A stretch of DNA of 64,000 nucleotides, taken from NCBI GenBank assembly GCA_037953625.1, contig CM075656.1, forward strand, positions 61,461,001 to 61,525,000, read 5' to 3'. The DNA is from Crotalaria pallida. Its lineage: Eukaryota > Streptophyta > Magnoliopsida > Fabales > Fabaceae. Every line of letters begins with the position of its first letter. Positions within the stretch are counted from its first letter, which is position 1. The notes beneath the pieces were generated by a model. That model was given only the letters and a program-made list of their open reading frames with translations. It was not told the origin of the DNA and ran no database searches. This document shows, one piece after another, positions 37,401-51,000 of this stretch. Made by a program: the position numbers and the translations under genes.

Positions 37401-38798
37401 TAGAATATTTTCTTAACCATTCTACACTTGTTAAAACCTCCAACGACTCATGCTACACCCTCTAAGTCTTTTCGGGTACCAAGCAATGTTTAGGATCATT
37501 CTAATGGTTCTTATAAGTCCTAATACACATTCCTAGACCATTCTAAGCCTTTAGAATACTCTCATAACCATTCTACACTTGTTAGAACCTCCAAGGACTC
37601 ATGCTACACCCTCTACGTCTCTACATCCCTTGGGGTACCAAGCAATGTTTAGGATCATTCTAATGGTTCTTATAAGTCCTAATACGCATTCCTAGACCAT
37701 TCTAAGCCTTTAGAATACTCTCTTAACCATTCTACACTTGTTAGAACGTCCAAGGACTCATCCTACACTCTCTACGTCCATTAGGGTACCAAGCAATGTT
37801 TAGGATCATTCTAAACGTACGTATATTTCTTAATACACATTCCTAGACCATTCTAAGCCTTTAGATTACTCTCTTAACCAATCTACACTTGTTAGAACCT
37901 CCAAGGACTCATGTTACACCCTCTACGTCCCATGGGGTACCAAGCAATGTTTAGGATCATTCTAATGGTTCTTCTAAGTCCTAATACACATTCCTAGACC
38001 ATTCTAAGCCTTTAGAATACTCTCATAACCATTCTACACTTGTTAGAACCTCCAAGGGACTCATGCTACACCCTCTACGCCTCTACGTCCCTTGGGGTAC
38101 CAAGCAATGTTTAGGATCATTCTAATGGTTCTTATAAGTCCTTATACACATTCCTCGACCATTCTAAGCCTTTAGAATACTCTCATAACCATTCTACACT
38201 TGTTAGAACCTCCAAGGACTCATGCTACACCCTCTACGTCCCTTGGGGTACCAAGCAATGTTTAGGATCATTCTAATGGTTCTTATAAGTCCTAATACAC
38301 ATTCCTAGACCATTCTAAGCCTTTAGAATACTCTCTTAACCATTATACACTTGTTAGAACCTCCAAGGACGCATGCTACACCCTCTACGTCCCTTGGGGT
38401 ACCAAGCAATGTTTCGGATCATTCTAATAGTTCTTATAAGTCCTTATACACATTCCTCGACCATTCTAAGCCTTTAGAATACTCTCATAACCATTCTACA
38501 CTTGTTAGAACCTCCAAGGACTCATGCTACACCGTCTACGTCCCTTGGGGTACCAAGCAATGTTTAGGATCATTCTAATGGTTCTTATAAGTCCTAATAC
38601 CCATTCCTAGACCATTCTAAGCCTTTAGAATACTCTCTTAACCATTCTACACTTGTTAGAACCTCCAAGGACGCATGATACACCCTCTACGTCCCTTGGG
38701 GTACCAAGCAATGTTTAGGATCATTCTAATGGTTCTTATAAGTCCCAATACACATTCCTAGACCATTCTAAGCCTTTAGAATACTCTCTTAACCATTC

Positions 38799-38977
38799 TA
38801 CACATGGTAGAACCTCCAAGGACTCATGCTACACCATCTACGTCCAAGGACTCATCCTACACTCTCTACGTCCATTAGGCTACCAAGCAATGTTTAGGAT
38901 CATTCTAAACGTACGTATATGTCTTAATACACATTCCTAGACCATTCTAACCCTTTAGATTACTCTCTTAACCATTC
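38799..38977 (+). repeat. Chimeric 179-bp monomer (J/F fusion), first copy
   Basis: The monomer starts as J (TACACATGGTAG) and runs to CTACGTCC. It then continues as F from that monomer's own ACGTCC (CCAAGGACTCATCC). ACGTCC lies at 38840-38845, offset 42-47 in J, whereas in F it lies at offset 14-19. The 28-bp shift explains the length exactly (151 + 28 = 179). This is an out-of-register junction at a 6-bp microhomology. It also carries GGCTACC in place of GGGTACC. An identical structure follows at 39431. Confidence 0.9.
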
Positions 38978-39430
38978 TACACTTGTTAGAACCTCCAAGG
39001 ACTCATGTTACACCCTCTACGTCCCTTCGGGTACCAAGCAATGTTTAGGATCATTCTAATGGTTCTTATAAGTCCTAATACACATTCCTAGACCATTCTA
39101 AGCCTTTAGAATACTCTCATAACCATTCTACACTTGTTAGAACCTCCAAGGACTCATGCTACACCCTCTACGTCCCTTGGGGTACCAAGCAATGTTTAGG
39201 ATCATTCTAATGGTTCTTATAAGTCCCAATACACATTCCTCGACCATTCTAAGCCTTTAGAATACTCTCATAACCATTCTACACTTGTTAGAACCTCCAA
39301 GGACTCATGCTACACCCTCTACGTCCCTTGGGGTACCAAGCAATGTTTAGGATCATTCTAATGGTTCTTATAAGTCCCAATACACATTCCTAGACCATTC
39401 TAAGCCTTTAGAATACTCTCTTAACCATTC

Positions 39431-39609
39431 TACACATGGTAGAACCTCCAAGGACTCATGCTACACCATCTACGTCCAAGGACTCATCCTACACTCTCTA
39501 CGTCCATTAGGCTACCAAGCAATGTTTAGGATCATTCTAAACGTACGTATATGTCTTAATACACATTCCTAGACCATTCTAACCCTTTAGATTACTCTCT
39601 TAACCATTC
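39431..39609 (+). repeat. Chimeric 179-bp monomer (J/F fusion), second copy
   Basis: Same J/F fusion and GGCTACC variant as 38799-38977, starting 632 bp later (179 + 3 x 151). The fusion arose once and was then carried by a four-monomer duplication. The following monomers match only in part, because the third monomer after the second copy is a different type (GAAACTCCAAGGACGC near 39925). Confidence 0.9.
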
Positions 39610-41721
39610 TACACTTGTTAGAACCTCCAAGGACTCATGTTACACCCTCTATGTCCCTTCGGGTACCAAGCAATGTTTAGGATCATTCTAATGGTTCTTA
39701 TAAGTCCTAATACACATTCCTAGACCATTCTAAGCCTTTAGAATACTCTCATAACCATTCTACACTTGTTAGAACCTCCAAGGACTCATGCTACACCCTC
39801 TACGTCCCTTGGGGTACCAAGCAATGTTTAGGATCATTCTAATGGTTCTTATAAGTCCCAATACACATTCCTAGACCATTCTAAGCCTTTAGAATACTCT
39901 CTTAACCATTCTACACTTGTTAGAAACTCCAAGGACGCATGCTACACCCTCTACGTCCCTTGGGGTACCAAGCAATGTTTAGGATCATTCTAATGGTTCT
40001 TATAAGTCCTTATACACATTCCTCGACCATTCTAAGCCTTTAGAATACTCTCATAACCATTCTACACTTGTTAGAACCTCCAAGCACTCATGCTACACCC
40101 TCTACGTCCCTTGGGGTACCAAGCAATGTTTAGGATCATTCTAATGGTTCTTATAAGTCCTAATACACATTCCTAGACCATTCTAAGCCTTTAGAATACT
40201 CTCTTAACCATTCTAAACTTGTTAGAACCTCCAAGGACTCATGCTACACCCTCTACGTCCCTTGGTGTACCAAGCAATGTTTAGGATCATACTAATGGTT
40301 CTTCTAAGTCCTAATACACATTCCTAGACCATTCTAAGCCTTTAGAATACTCTCTTAACCATTATACACTTGTTAGAACGTCCAAGGACTCATCCTACAC
40401 TCTCTACGTCCATTAGGGTACCAAGCAATGTTTAGGATCATTCTAAACGTACGTATATGTCTTAATACACATTCCTAGACCATTCTAACCCTTTAGATTA
40501 CTCTCTTAACCATTCTACACTTGTTAGAACCTCCAAGGACTCATGCTACACCCTCTAAGTCCCTTCGGGTACCAAGCAATCTTTAGGATCATTCTAATGG
40601 TTCTTATAAGTCCTAATACACATTCCTAGACCATTCTAAGCCTTTAGAATACTCTCATAACCATTCTACACTTGTTAGAACCTCCAAGGACTCATGCTAC
40701 ACCCTCTACGTCCCTTGGGGTACCAAGCAATGTTTAGGATCATTCTAATGGTTCTTATAAGTCCTAATACACATTCCTAGACCATTCTAAGCCTTTAGAA
40801 TACTCTCATAACCATTCTACACTTGTTAGAACCTCCAAGGACTCATGTTACACCCTCTACGTCCCATGGGGTACCAAGCAATGTTTAGGATCATTCTAAT
40901 GGTTCTTCTAAGTTCTAATACACATTCCTAGACCATTCTAAGCCTTTAGAATACTCTCTTTACCATTCTACACTTGTTAGAACCTCCAACGATTCATGCT
41001 ACACCCTCTACGTCCCTTGGGGTACAAGCAATGTTTAGGATCATTCTAATGGTTCTTATAAGTCCTAATACACATTCCTAGACCATTCTAAGCCTTTAGA
41101 ATACTCTCATAACCATTCTACACTTGTTAGAACCTCCAAGGACTCATGCTACACCCTCTACGTCCCTTGGGGTACCAAGCAATGTTTAGGATCATTCTAA
41201 TGGTTCTTATAAATCCCAATACACATTCCTAGACCATTCTAAGCCTTTAGAATATTCTCTTAACCATTCTACACATGGTAGAACCTCCAAGGACTCATGC
41301 TACACCATCTACGTCCCTTGGGGTACCAAGCAATGTTTAGGATCGTTCAAATGGTTCTTATATGTCCTAATACACATTCCTAGACCATTCTAAGCCTTTA
41401 GAATACTCTCATAACCATTCTACACTTGTTAGAACCTCCAAGGACTCATGTTACACCCTCTACGTCCCATGGGGTACCAAGCAATGTTTAGGATCATTCT
41501 AATGGTTCTTCTAAGTTCTAATACACATTCCTAGACCATTCTAAGCCTTTAGAATACTTTCTTAACCATTCTACACTTGTTAGAACCTCCAACGATTCAT
41601 GCTACACCCTCTACGTCCCTTGGGGTATAAGTAATGTTTAGGATCATTCTAATGGTTCTTATAAGTCCTAATACACATTCCTAGACCATTCTAAGCCTTT
41701 AGAATACTCTCTTAACCATTC

Positions 41722-44700
41722 TACACTTGTTAGAACCTCCAAGGACACATGCTACACCCTCTATGTCCCTTGGGGTACCAAGCAATGTTTAGGATCATTC
41801 TAATAGTTCTTATAAGTCCTTATACACATTCCTCGACCATTCTAAGCCTTTAGAATACTCTCATAACCATTCTACACTTGTTAGAACCTCCAAGGACGCA
41901 TGCTACACCCTCTACGTCCCTTGGGGTACCAAGCAATGTTTAGGATCGTTCTAATGGTTCTTATAAGTCCTAATACACATTCCTAGACCATTCTAAGCCT
42001 TTAGAATACTCTCATAACCATTCTACACTTGTTAGAACCTCCAACGACTCATGCTACACCCTCTACGTCCCTTCGGGTACCAAGCAATGTTTAAGATCAT
42101 TCTACTGGTTCTTATAAGTCCTAATACACATTCCTAGACCATTCTAAGCCTTTAGAATACTCTCTTAACCATTCTACACTTGTTAGAACGTCCAAGGACT
42201 CATCCTACACTCTCTACGTCCATTAGGGTACCAAGCAATGTTTAGGATCATTCTAAACGTACGTATATGTCTTAATACACATTCCTAGACCATTCTAACC
42301 CTTTAGATTACTCTCTTAACCATTCTACACTTGTTAGAACCTCCAAGGACTCATGCTACACCCTCTACGTCCCTTGGGGTACCAAGCAATGTTTAGGATC
42401 ATTCTAATGGTTCATATAAGTCCCAATAGACATTCCTAGACCATTCTAAGCCTTTAGAATACTCTCTTAACCATTCTAAACTTGTTAGAACCTCCAAGGA
42501 CTCATGCTACACCCTCTACGTCCCTTGGTGTACCAAGCAATGTTTAGGATCATACTAATGGTTCTTCTAAGTCCTAATACACATTCCTAGACCATTCTAA
42601 GCCTTTAGAATACTCTCTTAACCATTCTACACTTGTTAGAACGTCCAAGGACTCATCCTACACTCTCTACGTCCATTAGGGTACCAAGCAATGTTTAGGA
42701 TCATTCTAAACGTATGTATATGTCTTAATACACATTCCTAGACCATTCTAACCCTTTAGATTACTCTCATAACCATTCTACACTTGTTAGAACCTCCAAG
42801 GACTCATGCTACACCCTCTACGTCCCTTGGGGTACCAAGCAATGTTTAGGATCATTCTAGTGGTTCTTATAAGTCCTAATACACATTCCTAGACCATTCT
42901 AAGCCTTTAGAATACTCTCTTAACCATTCTACACTTGTTAGAACCTCCAAGGACACATGCTACACCCTCTATGTCCCTTGGGGTACCAAGCAATGTTTAG
43001 GATCATTCTAATAGTTCTTATAAGTCCTTATACACATTCCTCGACCATTCTAAGCCTTTAGAATACTCTCATAACCATTCTACACTTGTTAGAACCTCCA
43101 AGGACGCATGCTACACCCTCTACATCCCTTGGGGTACCAAGCAATGTTTAGGATCATTCTAATGGTTCTTATAAGTCCTAATACACATTCCTAGACCATT
43201 CTATGCCTTTAGAATACTCTCTTAACCATTCTAAACTTGTTAGAACCTCCAAGGACTCATGCTACACCCTCTACGTCCCTTGGGGTACCAAGCAATGTTT
43301 AGGATCATACTAATGGTTCTTATAAGTCCTAATACACATTCCTAGACCATTCTAAGCCTTTAGAATACTCTCTTAACCATTATACACTTGTTAGAACGTC
43401 CAAGGACTCATCCTACACTCTCTACGTCCATTAGGGTAGCAAGCAATGTTTAGGATCATTCTAAACGTACGTATATGTCTTAATACACATTCCTAGACCA
43501 TTCTAACCCTTTAGATTACTCTCTTAACCATTCTACACTTGTTAGAACCTCCAAGGACTCATGCTACACCCTCTAAGTCCCTTCGGGTACCAAGCAATGT
43601 TTAGGATCATTCTAATGGTTCTTATAAGTCCTAATACACATTCCTAGACCATTCTAAGCCTTTAGAATACTTTCTTAACCATTCTACACTTGTTAGAACC
43701 TCCAACGATTCATGCTACACCCTCTACGTCCCTTGGGGTACCAAGCAATGTTTAGGATCATTCTAATGGTTCTTATAAGTCCTAATACACATTCCTAGAC
43801 CATTCTAAGCCTTTAGAATACTCTCTTAACCATTCTACACTTGTTAGAACCTCCAAGGACACATGCTACACCCTCTATGTCCCTTGGGGTACCAAGCAAT
43901 GTTTAGGATCATTCTAATAGTTCTTATAAGTCCTTATACACATTCCTCGACCATTCTAAGCCTTTAGAATACTCTCATAACCATTCTACACTTGTTAGAA
44001 CCTCCAAGGACGCATGCTACACCCTCTACGTCCCTTGGGGTACCAAGCAATGTTTAGGATCATTCTAATGGTTCTTATAAGTCCTAATACACATTCCTAG
44101 ACCATTCTAAGCCTTTAGAATACTCTCATAACCATTCTACACTTGTTAGAACCTCCAACGACTCATGCTACACCCTCTACGTCCCTTCGGGTACCAAGCA
44201 ATGTTTAAGATCATTCTACTGGTTCTTATAAGTCCTAATACACATTCCTAGACCATTCTAAGCCTTTAGAATACTCTCTTAACCATTCTACACTTGTTAG
44301 AACGTCCAAGGACTCATCCTACACTCTCTACGTCCATTAGGGTTCCAAGCAATGTTTAGGATCATTCTAAACGTACGTATATGTCTTAATACACATTCCT
44401 AGACCATTCTAACCCTTTAGATTACTCTCTTAACCATTCTACACTTGTTAGAACCTCCAAGGACTCATGCTACACCCTCTACGTCCCTTGGGGTACCAAG
44501 CAATGTTTAGGACCATTCTAATGGTTCTTATAAGTCCCAATACACATTCCTAGACCATTCTAAGCCTTTAGAATACTCTCTTAACCATTCTACACATGGT
44601 AGAACTTCCAAGGACTCATGCTACACCATCTACGTCCCTTGGGGTACCAAGCAATGTTTAGGATCGTTCAAATGGTTCTTATATGTCCTAAAACACATTC

Positions 44701-44892
44701 CTAGACCATTCTAAGCCTTTAGAATACTCGCATAACCATTCTACACTTGTTAGAACCTCCAAGGACTCATGTTACACCCTGTACGTCCCATGGGGTACCA
44801 AGCAATGTTTAGGATCATTCTAATGGTTCTTCTAAGTCCTAATACACATTCCTAGACCATTCTAAGCCTTTAGAATACTCTCTTAACCATTC
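41722..44892 (+). repeat. 21-mer HOR unit, copy 1 (3171 bp)
   Basis: 21 monomers of 151 bp. Markers in order: L, K, a CCAACGACTC monomer, F, a monomer with GGTTCATATAAG (42411), H, F with CGTATGTATA, a CTAGTGG monomer, L, K with CTACATCCC and an ATTCTATGCC tail, H-like, F with GGGTAGC, then CCAACGATTC, L, K, CCAACGACTC, F with GGGTTCC, GGACC, J with GAACTTCC, and C with CCTGTACG. Its left edge is set by loss of the 3171-bp match upstream of about 41.7 kb. Confidence 0.88.
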
Positions 44893-45043
44893 TACACTTG
44901 TTAGAACCTCCAAGGACACATGCTACACCCTCTATGTCCCTTGGGGTACCAAGCAATGTTTAGGATCATTCTAATAGTTCTTATAAGTCCTTATACATAT
45001 TCCTCGACCATTCTAAGCCTTTAGAATACTCTCATAACCATTC
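44893..45043 (+). repeat. Monomer type L (reference)
   Basis: 151-bp monomer with CCAAGGACACATG, CTATGTCCC, CTAATAGTTC and CTCGACC. I see it only right of about 41.7 kb. In domain 4 it is nearly always followed by K, so it is a good phase marker for the 3171-bp unit. Confidence 0.9.
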
Positions 45044-45194
45044 TACACTTGTTAGAACCTCCAAGGACGCATGCTACACCCTCTACGTCCCTTGGGGTAC
45101 CAAGCAATGTTTAGGATCATTCTAATGGTTCTTATAAGTCCTAATACACATTCCTAGACCATTCTAAGCCTTTAGAATACTCTCATAACCATTC
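45044..45194 (+). repeat. Monomer type K (reference)
   Basis: 151-bp monomer with CCAAGGACGCATGCTAC, which creates an SphI site (GCATGC). The first GACGCATG monomer is at 38346-38496, and K types recur to the window end. They are absent from 1-38194. Confidence 0.9.
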
Positions 45195-48063
45195 TACACT
45201 TGTTAGAACCTCCAACGACTCATGCTACACCCTCTACGTCCCTTCGGGTACCAAGCAATGTTTAAGATCATTCTACTGGTTCTTATAAGTCCTAATACAC
45301 ATTCCTAGACCATTCTAAGCCTTTAGAATACTCTCTTAACCATTCTACACTTGTTAGAACGTCCAAGGACTCATCCTACACTCTCTACGTCCATTAGGGT
45401 ACCAAGCAATGTTTAGGATCATTCTAAACGTACGTATATGTCTTAATACACATTCCTAGACCATTCTAACCCTTTAGATTACTCTCTTAACCATTCTACA
45501 CTTGTTAGAACCTCCAAGGACTCATGCTACACCCTCTACGTCCCTTGGGGTACCAAGCAATGTTTAGGATCATTCTAATGGTTCATATAAGTCCCAATAG
45601 ACATTCCTAGACCATTCTAAGCCTTTAGAATACTCTCTTAACCATTCTAAACTTGTTAGAACCTCCAAGGACTCATGCTACACCCTCTACATCCCTTGGT
45701 GTACCAAGCAATGTTTAGGATCATACTAATGGTTCTTCTAAGTCCTAATACACATTCCTAGACCATTCTAAGCCTTTAGAATACTCTCTTAACCATTCTA
45801 CACTTGTTAGAACGTCCAAGGACTCATCCTACACTCTCTACGTCCATTAGGGTACCAAGCAATGTTTAGGATCATTCTAAACGTATGTATATGTCTTAAT
45901 ACACATTCCTAGACCATTCTAACCCTTTAGATTACTCTCATAACCATTCTACACTTGTTAGAACCTCCAAGGACTCATGCTACACCCTCTACGTCCCTTG
46001 GGGTACCAAGCAATGTTTAGGATCATTCTAGTGGTTCTTATAAGTCCTAATACACATTCCTAGACCATTCTAAGCCTTTAGAATACTCTCTTAACCATTC
46101 TACACTTGTTAGAACCTCCAAGGACACATGCTACACCCTCTATGTCCCTTGGGGTACCAAGCAATGTTTAGGATCATTCTAATAGTTCTTATAAGTCCTT
46201 ATACACATTCCTCGACCATTCTAAGCCTTTAGAATACTCTCATAACCATTCTACACTTGTTAGAACCTCCAAGGACGCATGCTACACCCTCTACATCCCT
46301 TGGGGTACCAAGCAATGTTTAGGATCATTCTAATGGTTCTTATAAGTCCTAATACACATTCCTAGACCATTCTATGCCTTTAGAATACTCTCTTAACCAT
46401 TCTAAACTTGTTAGAACCTCCAAGGACTCATGCTACACCCTCTACGTCCCTTGGGGTACCAAGCAATGTTTAGGATCATACTAATGGTTCTTATAAGTCC
46501 TAATACACATTCCTAGACCATTCTAAGCCTTTAGAATACTCTCTTAACCATTATACACTTGTTAGAACGTCCAAGGACTCATCCTACACTCTCTACGTCC
46601 ATTAGGGTAGCAAGCAATGTTTAGGATCATTCTAAACGTACGTATATGTCATAATACACATTCCTAGACCATTCTAACCCTTTAGATTACTCTCTTAACC
46701 ATTCTACACTTGTTAGAACCTCCAAGGACTCATGCTACACCCTCTAAGTCCCTTCGGGTACCAAGCAATGTTTAGGATCATTCTAATGGTTCTTATAAGT
46801 CCTAATACACATTCCTAGACCATTCTAAGCCTTTAGAATACTTTCTTAACCATTCTACACTTGTTAGAACCTCCAACGATTCATGCTACACCCTCTACGT
46901 CCCTTGGGGTACCAAGCAATGTTTAGGATCATTCTAATGGTTCTTATAAGTCCTAATACACATTCCTAGACCATTCTAAGCCTTTAGAATACTCTCTTAA
47001 CCATTCTACACTTGTTAGAACCTCCAAGGACACATGCTACACCCTCTATGTCCCTTGGGGTACCAAGCAATGTTTAGGATCATTCTAATAGTTCTTATAA
47101 GTCCTTATACACATTCCTCGACCATTCTAAGCCTTTAGAATACTCTCATAACCATTCTACACTTGTTAGAACCTCCAAGGACGCATGCTACACCCTCTAC
47201 GTCCCTTGGGGTACCAAGCAATGTTTAGGATCATTCTAATGGTTCTTATAAGTCCTAATACACATTCCTAGACCATTCTAAGCCTTTAGAATACTCTCAT
47301 AACCATTCTACACTTGTTAGAACCTCCAACGACTCATGCTACACCCTCTACGTCCCTTCGGGTACCAAGCAATGTTTAAGATCATTCTACTGGTTCTTAT
47401 AAGTCCTAATACACATTCCTAGACCATTCTAAGCCTTTAGAATACTCTCTTAACCATTCTACACTTGTTAGAACGTCCAAGGACTCATCCTACACTCTCT
47501 ACGTCCATTAGGGTTCCAAGCAATGTTTAGGATCATTCTAAACGTACGTATATGTCTTAATACACATTCCTAGACCATTCTAACCCTTTAGATTACTCTC
47601 TTAACCATTCTACACTTGTTAGAACCTCCAAGGACTCATGCTACACCCTCTACGTCCCTTGGGGTACCAAGCAATGTTTAGGACCATTCTAATGGTTCTT
47701 ATAAGTCCCAATACACATTCCTAGACCATTCTAAGCCTTTAGAATACTCTCTTAACCATTCTACACATGGTAGAACTTCCAAGGACTCATGCTACACCAT
47801 CTACGTCCCTTGGGGTACCAAGCAATGTTTAGGATCGTTCAAATGGTTCTTATATGTCCTAAAACACATTCCTAGACCATTCTAAGCCTTTAGAATACTC
47901 GCATAACCATTCTACACTTGTTAGAACCTCCAAGGACTCATGTTACACCCTGTACGTCCCATGGGGTACCAAGCAATGTTTAGGATCATTCTAATGGTTC
48001 TTCTAAGTCCTAATACACATTCCTAGACCATTCTAAGCCTTTAGAATACTCTCTTAACCATTC

Positions 48064-51000
48064 TACACTTGTTAGAACCTCCAAGGACACATGCTACACC
48101 CTCTATGTCCCTTGGGGTACCAAGCAATGTTTAGGATCATTCTAATAGTTCTTATAAGTCCTTATACATATTCCTCGACCATTCTAAGCCTTTAGAATAC
48201 TCTCATAACCATTCTACACTTGTTAGAACCTCCAAGGACGCATGCTACACCCTCTACGTCCCTTGGGGTACCAAGCAATGTTTAGGATCATTCTAATGGT
48301 TCTTATAAGTCCTAATACACATTCCTAGACCATTCTATGCCTTTAGAATACTCTCTTAACCATTCTAAACTTGTTAGAACCTCCAAGGACTCATGCTACA
48401 CCCTCTACGTCCCTTGGTGTACCAAGCAATGTTTAGGATCATACTAATGGTTCTTCTAAGTCCTAATACACATTCCTAGACCATTCTAAGCCTTTAGAAT
48501 ACTCTCTTAACCATTATACACTTGTTAGAACGTCCAAGGACTCATCCTACACTCTCTACGTCCATTAGGGTACCAAGCAATGTTTAGGATCATTCTAAAC
48601 GTACGTATATGTCTTAATACACATTCCTAGACCATTCTAACCCTTTAGATTACTCTCTTAACCATTCTACACTTGTTAGAACCTCCAACGACTCATGCTA
48701 CACCCTCTAAGTCCCTTCGGGTACCAAGCAATGTTTAGGATCATTCTAATGGTTCTTATAAGTCCTAATACACATTCCTAGACCATTCTAAGCCTTTAGA
48801 ATACTTTCTTAACCATTCTACACTTGTTAGAACCTCCAACGATTCATGCTACACCCTCTACGTCCCTTGGGGTACCAAGCAATGTTTAGGATCATTCTAA
48901 TGGTTCTTATAAGTCCTAATACACATTCCTAGACCATTCTAAGCCTTTAGAATACTCTCTTAACCATTCTACACTTGTTAGAACCTCCAAGGACACATGC
49001 TACACCCTCTATGTCCCTTGGGGTACCAAGCAATGTTTAGGATCATTCTAATAGTTCTTATAAGTCCTTATACACATTCCTCGACCATTCTAAGCCTTTA
49101 GAATACTCTCATAACCATTATACACTTGTTAGAACCTCCAAGGACGCATGCTACACCCTCTACGTCCCTTGGGGTACCAAGCAATGTTTAGGATCATTCT
49201 AATGGTTCTTATAAGTCCTAATACACATTCCTAGACCATTCTAAGCCTTTAGAATACTCTCATAACCATTCTACACTTGTTAGAACCTCCAACGACTCAT
49301 GCTACACCCTCTACGTCCCTTGGGGTACCAAGCAATGTTTAGGATCATTCTAATGGTTCTTATAAGTCCTAATACACATTCCTAGACCATTCTAAGCCTT
49401 TAGAATACTCTCTTAACCATTCTACACTTGTTAGAACCTCCAAGGACACATGCTACACCCTCTATGTCCCTTGGGGTACCAAGCAATGTTTAGGATCATT
49501 CTAATAGTTCTTATAAGTCCTTATACACATTCCTCGACCATTCTAAGCCTTTAGAATACTCTCATAACCATTCTACACTTGTTAGAACCTCCAAGGACGC
49601 ATGCTACACCCTCTACGTCCCTTGGGGTACCAAGCAATGTTTAGGATCATTCTAATGGTTCTTATAAGTCCTAATACACATTCCTAGACCATTCTAAGCC
49701 TTTAGAATACTCTCATAACCATTCTACACTTGTTAGAACCTCCAACGACTCATGCTACACCCTCTACGTCCCTTCGGGTACCAAGCAATGTTTAAGATCA
49801 TTCTACTGGTTCTTATAAGTCCTAATACACATTCCTAGACCATTCTAAGCCTTTAGAATACTCTCTTAACCATTCTACACTTGTTAGAACGTCCAAGGAC
49901 TCATCCTACACTCTCTACGTCCATTAGGGTTCCAAGCAATGTTTAGGATCATTCTAAACGTACGTATATGTCTTAATACACATTCCTAGACCATTCTAAC
50001 CCTTTAGATTACTCTCTTAACCATTCTACACTTGTTAGAACCTCCAAGGACTCATGCTACACCCTCTACGTCCCTTGGGGTACCAAGCAATGTTTAGGAT
50101 CATACTAATGGTTCTTATAAGTCCTAATACACATTCCTAGACCATTCTAAGCCTTTAGAATACTCTCTTAACCATTATACACTTGTTAGAACGTCCAAGG
50201 ACTCATCCTACACTCTCTATGTCCATTAGGGTAGCAAGCAATGTTTAGGATCATTCTAAACGTACGTATATGTCTTAATACACATTCCTAGACCATTCTA
50301 ACCCTTTAGATTACTCTCTTAACCATTCTACACTTGTTAGAACCTCCAAGGACTCATGCTACACCCTCTAAGTCCCTTCGGGTACCAAGCAATGTTTAGG
50401 ATCATTCTAATGGTTCTTATAAGTCCTAATACACATTCCTAGACCATTCTAAGCCTTTAGAATACTTTCTTAACCATTCTACACTTGTTAGAACCTCCAA
50501 CGATTCATGCTACACCCTCTACGTCCCTTGGGGTACCAAGCAATGTTTAGGATCATTCTAATGGTTCTTATAAGTCCTAATACACATTCCTAGACCATTC
50601 TAAGCCTTTAGAATACTCTCTTAACCATTCTACACTTGTTAGAACCTCCAAGGACACATGCTACACCCTCTATGTCCCTTGGGGTACCAAGCAATGTTTA
50701 GGATCATTCTAATAGTTCTTATAAGTCCTTATACACATTCCTCGACCATTCTAAGCCTTTAGAATACTCTCATAACCATTCTACACTTGTTAGAACCTCC
50801 AAGGACGCATGCTACACCCTCTACGTCCCTTGGGGTACCAAGCAATGTTTAGGATCATTCTAATGGTTCTTATAAGTCCTAATACACATTCCTAGACCAT
50901 TCTAAGCCTTTAGAATACTCTCATAACCATTCTACACTTGTTAGAACCTCCAACGACTCATGCTACACCCTCTACGTCCCTTCGGGTACCAAGCAATGTT

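Larger units (their letters stand above)
15904..38194 (+). repeat. Domain 2: complex array of 151/159-bp monomers with segmental duplications
   Basis: Monomers are of the same families as domain 1, still mixing 151- and 159-bp classes, but the regular 11-mer order is mostly lost. New types appear, notably J (ACACATGGTAG with GGATCGTTCAAATGG). Organisation is dominated by duplicated blocks: about 13.33-22.39 kb matches 22.95-33.84 kb, and 17.29-20.76 kb also matches 33.94-37.4 kb. The A marker CCGGTTACC is sparse here (15952, 21745, 23882, 25568, 33195). The last monomer with the 8-bp duplication is 38035-38194, which also has one extra G (CCAAGGGACTC near 38056) and is 160 bp. Confidence 0.88.
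38195..41721 (+). repeat. Domain 3: transition zone, 151-bp monomers without a long HOR
   Basis: From here on I see no 159-bp monomer. The first GACGCATG monomer is at 38346-38496. The zone mixes J, C, F and CTACGTCCCTTGG types without a clear long period, apart from a local 632-bp repeat around the 179-bp chimeric monomers. It has several private defects: TTTCGGATC at about 38414, GGGGTACAAGC (one base lost from the KpnI site) near 41023, and GGGGTATAAGTAATG near 41625. Weak homogenisation of this kind is usual at borders between satellite subarrays. Confidence 0.83.
44893..48063 (+). repeat. 21-mer HOR unit, copy 2 (3171 bp)
   Basis: Same monomer order as 41722-44892, including GGTTCATATAAG (45582, exactly 3171 bp after 42411). 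I noticed a few base differences: CATAT for CACAT near 44997, CTACATCCC in H near 45690, and GTCATAATAC for GTCTTAATAC near 46649. Confidence 0.9.

Noticed and set aside
38351..38578. 75-codon open reading frame starting with TTG
   Set aside because: It lies entirely within satellite monomers and covers about one and a half of them, with no ATG start or ribosome-binding context. It stays open only because local substitutions, such as TTTCGG for TTTAGG near 38414, remove the usual stops. Equivalent positions in neighbouring monomers are closed, and the frame rotates with each 151-bp unit.
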